From the NCBI GenBank assembly GCA_021162615.1, contig JAGGYH010000015.1:1-54004 (forward strand): 54,004 bases of DNA, given 5' to 3'. The position numbers and the translations under genes were made by a program. Of the stretch, positions 23,193 to 31,365 are shown piece after piece. The DNA comes from Candidatus Aminicenantota bacterium (GTDB lineage: Bacteria; Acidobacteriota; Aminicenantia; Aminicenantales; Aminicenantaceae). Numbering within the stretch: the stretch's first letter is position 1; each line of letters begins with the position of its first letter. The notes below the pieces were generated by a model. It did no database searches, had not been told where the DNA came from, and saw nothing but the letters and a program-made list of their open reading frames with translations.

Positions 23193-25021
23193 TGTGCGGA
23201 ATCATCGGATATATAGGAAATAAAGACACGGTTTCCGTGCTTTTGGACGGGCTCAAAAAGCTGGAATACAGGGGTTATGATTCAGCAGGGATGGCCATTG
23301 TCAGGGGAGACCGTATCATAAGAAAGAGGGTAAAGGGGAAAATAACCTTTTTGGAAAAGGAACTCAAATCGTCTCCTATCAAAGGAGATTACGGAGTCGG
23401 CCATACCCGCTGGGCGACACATGGGAGACCTTCAGAGGAAAACGCACACCCCCATCAGGACTGCCATGGAGATATCGTGGTGGTTCACAATGGAATAATT
23501 GAAAATTATGTCAGTCTGAAGGAAAAGCTGGCCAACCAGGGCCATACCTTCAAGACCGAGACAGATACAGAGGTCATCCCCCATTTGATCGAGCAGCATT
23601 TTAAAGGGAATCTGGAAGAGGCGGTAAGGCAGGCTGTACGTGAGATGGAAGGTGCTTTTGCGGTGGCTGCAGTTTCAGCCAAGGACAGGGGAAAAATCGT
23701 TGTGGCGAGACAAGGCCCTCCGGCTGTCATTGGAATCGGCAGAGATGAATATTTCATTTCTTCGGATATCAATCCTCTGCTCAGTTATACGAGGGATGTT
23801 GTTTTTCTTCAGGACAGGGAAATCGCTGTTGTGCGGCCGGATGGAGTCACGTTCAAAACATTTTCAGGAAGGTCTGTAAAGAAAGAAATCGAGCATGTTG
23901 CATGGAATCCGGTTATGATCGAAAAAGGCGGTTATAAGCATTTCATGCTCAAAGAGATTTTTGAGCAGCCCCAGGTTATTAGGGATACGTTCAAGGGAAG
24001 GATGTCGCTTGATACGGGAAGCATATATTTGGATGAAATGGGGATCGCTGAAAATGATATAAAAAGAATCTCCCGGGCCGTCATCATTGCGTGCGGCACA
24101 TCTTTTCATTCGGGCCTGGTCGGTAAGTATTTTATCGAGACTTTAGCCCGGATACCGGTTGATGTCGAGTATGCCTCCGAGTACAGATACAGGGATTTCA
24201 TACCGGACGAGAAGGCGCTTTATATTTTTATTTCCCAGAGCGGAGAAACAGCCGACACACTGGCCGCTTTAAAGGCGGTCAAAAAGAAGGATTTACTGAC
24301 TCTGGCCTTATGCAATGCGGACAGCTCTTCTCTGACAAGAGAGTCCAAAGGAGTTCTGTTGACCCATGCCGGACCTGAAATCGGAGTGGCTGCCACAAAG
24401 ACCTTTTCCGCCCAGATGTCTGTGCTGGCCCTTTTCGCTCTTTATACAGCTCAAATTAAAGGGGTGCTTAGTAGGGAAAAAAGCATAGCCTATATAAAGG
24501 AACTCCAGCGAGTCCCTCATAAATTGGAGATCATTTTAAACGCAGCTGAAGCAGTGGAGCTTCTTGCTCTGGATTTTTTGTCTTATTCCCACTTCCTTTA
24601 TCTGGGGCGATGGGTGAGCTATCCCATTGCTCTGGAGGGAGCTTTGAAGTTAAAAGAGATTTCCTATGTCCATGCCGAAGGGTATCCGGGCGGCGAGATG
24701 AAGCACGGCCCTATTGCCCTTATTGATGAAAAGATGCCGACTATGGTGATCGCGCCCAAAGACAGGGTCTTTGACAAGGTGTTGAGCAATGTGTTCGAAG
24801 TAAAAGCCAGGCTGGGCACGGTTACTGCAGTGGCTTTCAGAAGCGACAAAGAGATAGCGAAAAGTGTGGATAAGGTTATACGCATTCCTGATATTCACGA
24901 GCTTTTCTCTCCCTTTCTTACGGCTGTTCCGATGCAGCTTTTTGCCTATTATATTGCCGCAGCAAGGGGCGCTGATGTGGACCAGCCCCGGAACCTGGCA
25001 AAAAGCGTAACCGTCGAATAA
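23192..25021 (+). CDS. glmS: Glutamine--fructose-6-phosphate aminotransferase (isomerizing)
   Basis: CGIIGYIGNKD...HTRWATHGRPSEENAHPH; ending RNLAKSVTVE; GTG start overlaps the glmU stop. Confidence 0.97.
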   Translation: MCGIIGYIGNKDTVSVLLDGLKKLEYRGYDSAGMAIVRGDRIIRKRVKGKITFLEKELKSSPIKGDYGVGHTRWATHGRPSEENAHPHQDCHGDIVVVHNGIIENYVSLKEKLANQGHTFKTETDTEVIPHLIEQHFKGNLEEAVRQAVREMEGAFAVAAVSAKDRGKIVVARQGPPAVIGIGRDEYFISSDINPLLSYTRDVVFLQDREIAVVRPDGVTFKTFSGRSVKKEIEHVAWNPVMIEKGGYKHFMLKEIFEQPQVIRDTFKGRMSLDTGSIYLDEMGIAENDIKRISRAVIIACGTSFHSGLVGKYFIETLARIPVDVEYASEYRYRDFIPDEKALYIFISQSGETADTLAALKAVKKKDLLTLALCNADSSSLTRESKGVLLTHAGPEIGVAATKTFSAQMSVLALFALYTAQIKGVLSREKSIAYIKELQRVPHKLEIILNAAEAVELLALDFLSYSHFLYLGRWVSYPIALEGALKLKEISYVHAEGYPGGEMKHGPIALIDEKMPTMVIAPKDRVFDKVLSNVFEVKARLGTVTAVAFRSDKEIAKSVDKVIRIPDIHELFSPFLTAVPMQLFAYYIAAARGADVDQPRNLAKSVTVE

Positions 25022-25117
25022 GCGGCGGTTGTTGCATTCCAATACTTTCTTTTCCCGGGTGAAAATACTTGTCTTGTTGAGGAATTTTTGTTGTGATATA
25101 ATCGATTTCACTAAACT

Positions 25118-25202
25118 GCCGGGGTGGCGGAATTGGTAGACGCAAGGGACTTAAAATCCCTCGGAGGTTTCCTCTGTGCGGGTTCGAGTCCCGCCCCCGG
25201 CA
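25118..25202 (+). tRNA. tRNA-Leu (anticodon TAA)
   Basis: GCCGGGGTGGCGGAATTGGTAGACGCAAGGGACTTAAAATCCCTCGGAGG...GGTTCGAGTCCCGCCCCCGGCA, with variable arm. Confidence 0.95.
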
Positions 25203-25227
25203 TTCTTTTTGTCCTTAATTCCCCTGG

Positions 25228-25262
25228 AATGAAGCACAGGCCATACCTGAATTTCACATCAG
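25228..25262 (+). repeat. R1 remnant, copy h (3' arm of C1 only)
   Basis: ggccatacctgaatttcac resembles the C1 3' arm (ccacacctgaatttca). Confidence 0.5.
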
Positions 25263-25483
25263 CTCGCCTCTATGGTAAAAAAGCAGCCTTTCTGCCATTT
25301 GAGAGCGAGCCGAATTATGAGTACAGGCAAACAGGACAGATTTCTTTTCAGGTCGAGAAGATCGACTTCGCTGTCACCGACGCGAATGATTTTAAGATTT
25401 GTTGGGATGTTGGAGCACTGGCAGCCTATCACATTTACCCTTTCACTGTGGATCTTATAACTCACATCTCTTTCTGTATCCAC
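25259..25483 (-). CDS. Small conserved-looking Cys-containing protein at the distal end of the permease-thioredoxin operon, possibly truncated
   Basis: CQCSNIPTNLKIIRVGDSEVDLLDLKRNL; overlaps the 3' end of the thioredoxin-like ORF on the same strand. Confidence 0.45.
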   Translation of the reverse strand: MDTERDVSYKIHSERVNVIGCQCSNIPTNLKIIRVGDSEVDLLDLKRNLSCLPVLIIRLALKWQKGCFFTIEAS

Positions 25484-25710
25484 TTTTTGATTTCTTCCGG
25501 AGAGGGTATGCGGCCGGATGCTTTGATTTTTCCGTTGATGACCAACCCGGGAGTAGCGAAAATCTTGTACTCGGAAATTTTTTTGATGTCAGTGACTTTC
25601 TGAACGTCGGCGCCGACATTAAGTTCGGCAAGGGCGTTGATCGTTCTTTTTTCCACTTCTCTGCACCTCGGACAACCCGGTCCTAAAATCCTTATTTCCA
25701 TATTTTTCAC
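25462..25710 (-). CDS. Small redox-active thioredoxin/glutaredoxin-like protein (TM0996/MTH895 family)
   Basis: MEIRILGPGCPRCREVEKRTINALAELNVGADVQKVTDIKKISEYKIFATPGLVINGKI. Confidence 0.9.
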   Translation of the reverse strand: MKNMEIRILGPGCPRCREVEKRTINALAELNVGADVQKVTDIKKISEYKIFATPGLVINGKIKASGRIPSPEEIKKWIQKEM

Positions 25711-25777
25711 CTCCGAAATAAAAGTTAATATAGTTTCTTTAGTTTATTTGGTTTATGAGGAATTAAATTTAATATTT

Positions 25778-26947
25778 TCATGAAAAAAAATGTCCATAAA
25801 TCATTCCCGTTATAGTCGCCATAATGACCACAAGCGTAATATAGGCAAGCGTCTTTTTTGTCCCGATAATACTTCTTATGACAAGCATGTTGGGAAGTGA
25901 TAAAGCAGGACCGGCGAGAAGAAGAGCCAGGGCCGGCCCCTGCCCCATACCCGCCCCTAAAAGTCCTTGAAGAATGGGCACTTCTGTTAAAGTAGCAAAG
26001 TACATCAAGGCTCCTGCCACAGAGGCAAAAAGATTCGCCCCCAGGCTGTTTCCGCCCACAAGCTGAGCCACCCAATTACTGGGGATTATGCCTTCATGAC
26101 CCGGCCTTCCCAGTAAAAAGCCGGAGGCTAAGACGCCGGCAAACAAAAGGGGAAAGATCTGTTTGGCAAAAACCCAGGTGGAAAAGGTCCATTCTTTTAG
26201 TTCTTCTTTCCTGAACCATCTGATAATCATCCAGGCAAGAACAGCCAGAAGCACTGCACCGATATACCATTTTGCTTGATAGATAAGGTGCCAGACTTTG
26301 AGCTCCGGGCTTGATTTTCCCCAGTTTATGAACACCAGAATTCCCACCATCACCGCAAAATAAAGAATTGTTTTCCAAAAAGGCCGGGTTTCTTTTTCTT
26401 CTTCTTCCATAAATTCTGATTGTTCTCTGTTCTTTTCTTCCTCTTTGCTGAATAAAAGATGCATAAGGAGTCCGATCACAACCGCAAACACAACCGCACC
26501 TATCGCCCGGGCTAATCCTAGTTTGTATCCCAGGACTTTGGCAGTAAGGATTATGGCTAATACATTGATAGCCGGTCCTGAATACAGAAAAGCAGTTGCC
26601 GGGCCTATGCCCGCTCCTCTGGAGTAAATTCCTGCAAAAAGGGGAAGAACCGTGCAGGAGCAGACGGCCAGAATGGTTCCGGAGACAGAAGCTATAGAGT
26701 AAGAAACGATTTTTTTGGCTTTAGCTCCAAAGTATTTGATAACAGAGGCTTTGCTGACAAAAACTGAAATGGCGCCTGCTATAAAAAATGCTGGGATCAG
26801 ACACAGCAGAACATGTTCCCGGGCATATTCCTGAAGCAGCAAGAAAGCCTCGCTGATTGCATTCTGAACAGTGGGCTGCTGAAAGGGGATGAAGTAAGAG
26901 GCCAGAAAAGCGATGAGAAAAATGAGGAAAATCCATCTGTCTTTCAT
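25778..26947 (-). CDS. Permease of the DUF318/YraQ (ArsP-like) family
   Basis: Multi-TM; AVCSCTVLPLFAGIYSRGAGIGPATAFLYSGPAINVLAI and LTEVPILQGLLGAGMGQGPALALLLAGPALSLPNML. Confidence 0.9.
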   Translation of the reverse strand: MKDRWIFLIFLIAFLASYFIPFQQPTVQNAISEAFLLLQEYAREHVLLCLIPAFFIAGAISVFVSKASVIKYFGAKAKKIVSYSIASVSGTILAVCSCTVLPLFAGIYSRGAGIGPATAFLYSGPAINVLAIILTAKVLGYKLGLARAIGAVVFAVVIGLLMHLLFSKEEEKNREQSEFMEEEEKETRPFWKTILYFAVMVGILVFINWGKSSPELKVWHLIYQAKWYIGAVLLAVLAWMIIRWFRKEELKEWTFSTWVFAKQIFPLLFAGVLASGFLLGRPGHEGIIPSNWVAQLVGGNSLGANLFASVAGALMYFATLTEVPILQGLLGAGMGQGPALALLLAGPALSLPNMLVIRSIIGTKKTLAYITLVVIMATITGMIYGHFFS

Positions 26948-26993
26948 GGCTACATATCTCCGTAAATTCTTAGGCCTCTAATCCCATAATTAA

Positions 26994-27013
26994 ATATGAA
27001 CATATATTCATAT
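26994..27013. promoter_or_regulatory. Candidate ArsR/SmtB-type operator in the divergent promoter
   Basis: ATATGAA-catata-TTCATAT perfect dyad between permease and arsR. Confidence 0.75.
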
Positions 27014-27128
27014 CATCGAAAGTCATTCTTGTCAAGTTTATTTGGTTCTTACAGAACAAGTCCTGTTAAAAGAATTGACGAATGAGTGGAGAAATTTTAG
27101 AATAAATAAATACTGTAAAGTGGTTATT

Positions 27129-27476
27129 ATGAGGAACGACATAAAAATTTTCAAAGCCCTTTCAGATCCGACCAGACTCCGTATTCTCCATCTCCTTTTA
27201 AAAAGAAAATTATGCGTATGCGAGCTCGTCTTTATCCTGAAAATGGAACAGTCCCGCATCTCCCATCAGCTCCGGGTCCTGCGAGAAGCGGGTCTGGTGG
27301 AGGATAAACGGGATGGCAAATGGATCAATTATCAGATTCCCAAAAAAACAAAAGAAATTTTCAAAAAAATATTAGACCAAATATCAAAGGAAAATTTTTT
27401 TGATTCAGCGGAATTTGAGGAAGACAGAAAAAACCTGGAAATTTGTCTCAAAGAGAATTTTCGCATGAAAAAATAA
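27129..27476 (+). CDS. ArsR/SmtB-family transcriptional regulator
   Basis: FKALSDPTRLRILHLLLKRKLCVCELVFILKMEQSRISHQLRVLREAGLV, with CVC motif. Confidence 0.93.
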   Translation: MRNDIKIFKALSDPTRLRILHLLLKRKLCVCELVFILKMEQSRISHQLRVLREAGLVEDKRDGKWINYQIPKKTKEIFKKILDQISKENFFDSAEFEEDRKNLEICLKENFRMKK

Positions 27477-27499
27477 AGTTAACCTGGATTATTCAAAAA

Positions 27500-27820
27500 T
27501 TAAGAAGCTGATGCAGGGGTTGCTGTAATCTGCAGTCCAAGGATCCGGACGCCCTTTTGGGTTTGCATGGACAGAGTGGCCGGTTCAGTAATAAGGCAGT
27601 GCATCTCTTTAAAATCCTTTTTTTCTGAGTTCACCTCAATTGTCGCTTCTCCCTCCAAAACAATGAAAACAACATATTCTGACATCTTGCAGGGAGGCAT
27701 TTTCCCCCCGGGAGGCAGTTCAATTATTCGGGTTTTGAATTCTTCTGTTTGGAATAAAACATTCTTTTCCCTTTTTTCGTATGGAAAAGCTTTTATTTGA
27801 GAGAGATCGAATGCTTTCAT
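27500..27820 (-). CDS. Cupin-domain protein
   Basis: ELPPGGKMPPCKMSEYVVFIVLEGEATIEVNSEKKDF. Confidence 0.75.
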   Translation of the reverse strand: MKAFDLSQIKAFPYEKREKNVLFQTEEFKTRIIELPPGGKMPPCKMSEYVVFIVLEGEATIEVNSEKKDFKEMHCLITEPATLSMQTQKGVRILGLQITATPASAS

Positions 27821-27833
27821 TTTTCATTTCTCC

Positions 27834-28400
27834 TTATCGGGTGTGAACCTGTTTTTGTTTTTTTTGAAACGCTAATTGCTCTATAAGCAGCCCCATGAGA
27901 ATAACAAAGAAAATAGTTAAAAGAAGCCTCGTGCCCATAAATTTGAATCCAAGGAACTGAAGCTCCACCAGCTCCTGAGGGATTTTAATGCAGGCCCAGG
28001 CAGAAATAAAAACAACCACATTAGAAATTCGGGCTCCTTTTTTAATAAGTGCGGAAGCCAGAGGAAAAGCAATGTAAAGAGGACCTGTGGGCAGAGCCCC
28101 GAAGAATATGGCTAAAAGCGGCCCTTTAACTCCGGAGGCTTTCCCCAAATACTTGACCACCTGCTCTTTGGAGATGAATACGCTGAAGAGCCCCATAATG
28201 ATCATTACAGCTGGAAGGACAGCCATCATTTCCCTCATATAACTCCAGGCGGTTGTGACGGCTGCTTCTTTTTTATCAGGAAATATTAAGAGAAGGACAC
28301 CGCCGGCAGCTAGAGCTGCCCCAAAAATCAGGTAGTCTCTAAAGATTTTTATTGAGGAAGAATTTTGTTTTCTGGTTTTTTCCATATTCTGAATATTCAT
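27834..28400 (-). CDS. Half-size permease, second half (DUF318/YraQ-like)
   Basis: Starts MNIQNMEKTRKQ within the longer ORF; 4-bp ATGA overlap with the upstream half-permease; GALPTGPLYIAFPLASALIKKGARISNVVVFISAW. Confidence 0.8.
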   Translation of the reverse strand: MNIQNMEKTRKQNSSSIKIFRDYLIFGAALAAGGVLLLIFPDKKEAAVTTAWSYMREMMAVLPAVMIIMGLFSVFISKEQVVKYLGKASGVKGPLLAIFFGALPTGPLYIAFPLASALIKKGARISNVVVFISAWACIKIPQELVELQFLGFKFMGTRLLLTIFFVILMGLLIEQLAFQKKQKQVHTR

Positions 28401-28879
28401 AGAATCATCCCCATGATGAGAGCGATGGTAACAGCTAGAATGAAGCTGAGGCTGTTTCGAAGAATCGTGAGTTTGATCCCGAGTTCTTTTATTTCCAGGG
28501 GCAGTGTGATTATGCCTACCATGGTCAAAGTGGTGATAAAGGCAGCCACTGGGGCGATGGTGGCTCCGCTCTGAAGAAGAGCGGCGGCTAAGGGATAAGA
28601 AACCAGGGCCGGGATATGGAGTACTGCGCCAAGAGCTGCAATAGCCAGAATGCCTGACCATCCAGCTTGCGCTCCGATGAACTTCATGATCTCAGAGGGA
28701 GGAATGAAAGAGGAGAAAAGTCCGACAATAACGATTATCATGAGAACAAGAGGAAGGATTCTCAGGAAAGACCGGGCAGCAACAATGATTGACCTGCGGG
28801 TTTTTTCTCTATCTTTGAAGAAGGCAAAAACCAAAAACACTACAGCGAGGGCATTGATCAAAATAACAGCTGATTTCAT
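28397..28879 (-). CDS. Half-size permease, first half (DUF318/YraQ-like)
   Basis: GLFSSFIPPSEIMKFIGAQAGWSGILAIAALGAVLHIPALVSYPLAAALLQSGATIAPVAAFIT. Confidence 0.8.
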   Translation of the reverse strand: MKSAVILINALAVVFLVFAFFKDREKTRRSIIVAARSFLRILPLVLMIIVIVGLFSSFIPPSEIMKFIGAQAGWSGILAIAALGAVLHIPALVSYPLAAALLQSGATIAPVAAFITTLTMVGIITLPLEIKELGIKLTILRNSLSFILAVTIALIMGMIL

Positions 28880-29094
28880 TGTGTTTTTATTGTTTGCTTG
28901 CCGGACTTTATCCTGTCGAGATGCTCTTCAACGGCCGTGGCTTCCGCCTGAAGGTCTTTGAGGTATTCCTCGAGCCGGGCGATTCGCTCTTGACGGGTTG
29001 AAAAACGCCTCTGGAACAAGCCTTTTTGGGACCTGCCGGGTTGACAACAACAGCGGCCGGAACCTTGATGATGAAATTCGTGATTCATACACAT
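28876..29094 (-). CDS. Small Cys/His-rich coiled-coil protein (DUF5320-like)
   Basis: MCMNHEFHHQGSGRCCCQPGR plus FSTRQERIARLEEYLKDLQAEATAVEEHLDRI. Confidence 0.7.
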   Translation of the reverse strand: MCMNHEFHHQGSGRCCCQPGRSQKGLFQRRFSTRQERIARLEEYLKDLQAEATAVEEHLDRIKSGKQTIKTQ

Positions 29095-29110
29095 TTTTAT
29101 CTTCTTCTAA

Positions 29111-29503
29111 TTAAGTTTCATGCGGTTTAAAACGGGAGGAGTAAGCTTTTAGAAAGCGTCCCAGCCGTTTCCGGGTATTCTGGATGTGCTCAGCCCAGGC
29201 ATGCAGGAATTCAACGCCGTCTGGGGTGATTTCATAAATCCGCCGGGCCGGGCCGGATCCCTCTGTATCCCAGGAAGACTTGACCAGCCCATCCTCTTCG
29301 AACTGCCGCAGCGTCCGGTAAAGAAATCCCGGGTCTATGCCTTTAGTGTCTTCATTTCGGTTGAGTTTGTCAGTCAACTGGTATCCATGAGCTGCTTCTT
29401 CTGACAGAAGCAGCAGAAGCCAGGGCTGAATAAAACCCCGTATTCGGCCAGAGGGAGGACTGCAGCAGTTATGGTTTGAATCATGAGAGTCATGATGACA
29501 CAT
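29111..29503 (-). CDS. PadR-family transcriptional regulator with Cys/His-rich N-terminus
   Basis: SEEAAHGYQLTDKLNR...GFLYRTLRQFEEDGLVKSSWDTEGSGPARRIYEITPDG; N-terminus MCHHDSHDSNHNCCSPP. Confidence 0.88.
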   Translation of the reverse strand: MCHHDSHDSNHNCCSPPSGRIRGFIQPWLLLLLSEEAAHGYQLTDKLNRNEDTKGIDPGFLYRTLRQFEEDGLVKSSWDTEGSGPARRIYEITPDGVEFLHAWAEHIQNTRKRLGRFLKAYSSRFKPHET

Positions 29504-29534
29504 CTATTACCTCCAGTAAATTCGATAAATCTAT

Positions 29535-29567
29535 TGTCATCTATATGAATAAAACATATAATAGACA
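29535..29567. promoter_or_regulatory. Candidate PadR operator dyad
   Basis: TGTCATCTATATG-aataaaa-CATATAATAGACA, 10/13 complementary arms just upstream of padR. Confidence 0.5.
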
Positions 29568-29700
29568 TAAACATTCATTATGTCAAGAGGCAATATTATC
29601 AAAAACGAGAAGTCCCATTCTTTGACAGATACTGAGTTCAGACATGACTCGATATACATTGGATTTGATAGAAAAAAATCAAGCTCTGATAAAAAATCGT

Positions 29701-29729
29701 TTGACACAACATTCAATATATGGTATTAA
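29701..29729 (+). promoter_or_regulatory. Sigma-70-like promoter TTGACA-N17-TATTAA with no ordinary downstream CDS
   Basis: TTGACA 29701-29706, TATTAA 29724-29729. Confidence 0.5.
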
Positions 29730-29797
29730 AAAAATCAAAGCCCCATATATCGTGGTTATATAACGGGCCCTTTTTCTCTTTTTCTGAATGATTTATA

Positions 29798-29862
29798 GAG
29801 GAGGGCCCCATGAGAGGAATCCTCGTTGAGATTCTTTGAAATGCCTTGGTAAGGCCCTCCTC
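29798..29862 (+). ncRNA. Candidate structured transcript (hairpin gaggagggcc...ggccctcctc)
   Basis: Perfect 10-bp arms at 29798-29807 and 29853-29862 in an otherwise empty intergenic region. Confidence 0.35.
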
Positions 29863-30001
29863 AATGGTCGGGAATAATTATGAGTTGCCACTATGATGTC
29901 ATGAGTGAAGCTCTGCGTCAATCATCTTATTAGAGGATTTAAAGGGTGAAATTGGAAGTCATAATCTCACCCCTCTCGATGATAAAACAAGCACTCCCTC
30001 A

Positions 30002-30030
30002 TTGACATAGACGGATAAATCTGCTATTTT
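30002..30030 (+). promoter_or_regulatory. tRNA-Glu promoter TTGACA-N17-TATTTT
   Basis: TTGACA 30002-30007, TATTTT 30025-30030, tRNA starting at 30046. Confidence 0.6.
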
Positions 30031-30045
30031 TCTGTTCCTGTTTGT

Positions 30046-30121
30046 GGCGCTATCGTCTAGGGGACTAGGACGGGTGGTTCTCAGCCATCAAACCGGGGTT
30101 CGAATCCCCGTAGCGCTACCA
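30046..30121 (+). tRNA. tRNA-Glu (anticodon CTC), CCA encoded
   Basis: GGCGCTATCGTCTAGGGGACTAGGACGGGTGGTTCTCAGCCATCAAACCGGGGTTCGAATCCCCGTAGCGCTACCA. Confidence 0.93.
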
Positions 30122-30191
30122 TCCCCTTCGGAACAAAGTAAAATATAGAGATCACATGTGCAGATAATAGAGGATCGGTTAAAACAGCCTG

Positions 30192-31142
30192 TTAAAATTC
30201 TTTGATGTGAATACTGCCGCCTGAAGTATGGAGATAGAGAAGGGGGCCGCCTCCATTGATTTTGGCATTGAGTTTCCTCGGATTGATTTTTCCTCTGATA
30301 GTAACAGGAAAATCCGTATAGACGCTGCCGCCGCTAGTGCTTGCATCCAGATCTACAGAGATGTCGCGTTCCAGATAAACGGTTATGCTTCCTCCGGAAG
30401 TGGTCAGCCGGCAGTCGGAATCCGGCTGCCGGGATATATGGGCTTTAACCGAACCGCCTGATGTGTGCGCGTTAATTGTCCCCATGACTTCCTCTACGGT
30501 AATTCCTCCCCCGGAAGTATGGGCTTTTACCGTTCCCAGGGCACGAATGATTTTTATCGAACCTCCGGAAGTGTCCACATCCACATCTCCGTCCACGTTT
30601 CCGACACGAATACCGCCGCCCGAGGTTTTGCCCCAAACCGGTCCGGTTATGTCATCCAGTATAAGGCTTCCTCCGGATGTTCTCACATTGACTTCTCCTT
30701 CCAGGACTTCAACAGATATGCTGCCTCCGCTTGTTCTGAGTTCGACATTGTATATTTCAGGCACATGGATGATATATTTAAGGGACAGACGGTTCCACAG
30801 GCTATCCCACAAATTGTCTTTTCTTTTTCTTTCTCCTGTAATGTAGACATCGTTTCCTCTTTTTTCAAAGTCAATTTGAAAGTTATCCAGGATTTCCTGG
30901 GCTTTTTTCTTGTTATCTGTTCTGACCTTTCTGAGCACTTCGATCTCTACAGTGCGTCCGCTGGCCCCCCGCACTTCAATAGATCCGGTGTCCGTATCAA
31001 CATTCAAAGTTCCGCCTTGTTCAACTGTAAATGATTTTTGGATAGAGTCGTCAATACTGGCAAAAGCGAATCCAGCTGTCATTAAAGCAGCAACAGCAAT
31101 GGATAAAACGGCTGCACGCATTATACGTGAAATAATGGACAT
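30192..31142 (-). CDS. DUF4097-type beta-strand repeat protein (secreted)
   Basis: Signal-like N-terminus; repeated TSGGSI/TSGGGI strands (VRTSGGSLILDDITG, VDTSGGSIKIIRALG). Confidence 0.88.
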   Translation of the reverse strand: MSIISRIMRAAVLSIAVAALMTAGFAFASIDDSIQKSFTVEQGGTLNVDTDTGSIEVRGASGRTVEIEVLRKVRTDNKKKAQEILDNFQIDFEKRGNDVYITGERKRKDNLWDSLWNRLSLKYIIHVPEIYNVELRTSGGSISVEVLEGEVNVRTSGGSLILDDITGPVWGKTSGGGIRVGNVDGDVDVDTSGGSIKIIRALGTVKAHTSGGGITVEEVMGTINAHTSGGSVKAHISRQPDSDCRLTTSGGSITVYLERDISVDLDASTSGGSVYTDFPVTIRGKINPRKLNAKINGGGPLLYLHTSGGSIHIKEF

Positions 31143-31365
31143 TTTTTCCTCCTGATAGACATTTTTGTATAAAGCATAGAAATGTCACTTTATATTTAAT
31201 AACGCAATGAAGGATCAAAAGGTTCGTTTTTAATTTTCAGGATTCCGGGGATTTTTCAATTCCGGTTTGATTTTCATCCTTAAGAGTATATAATTTTCAT
31301 GTGTTGGTTCTGAATACAAAGACGATTATATTCCGGACTAAGTTATTTTAAAAAAAGGAGTTATC

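Noticed and set aside
23100-23200. Possible glmS ribozyme upstream of glmS
   Set aside because: glmS overlaps the glmU stop by one base, leaving no leader that could hold the ribozyme.
25124-25603. 159-aa ORF MAELVDARDLKSLGGFLCAGSSPAPG...
   Set aside because: Starts inside tRNA-Leu and runs antisense over the thioredoxin-like gene.
25725-26075. 116-aa ORF overlapping the permease in another frame
   Set aside because: The permease frame carries the recognisable family motifs; this is an out-of-frame shadow.
30385-31034. Plus-strand ORFs of 153 and 189 aa opposite the DUF4097 gene
   Set aside because: Mirror images of the TSGGS repeat coding; the minus-strand protein has a signal peptide and clear family pattern.
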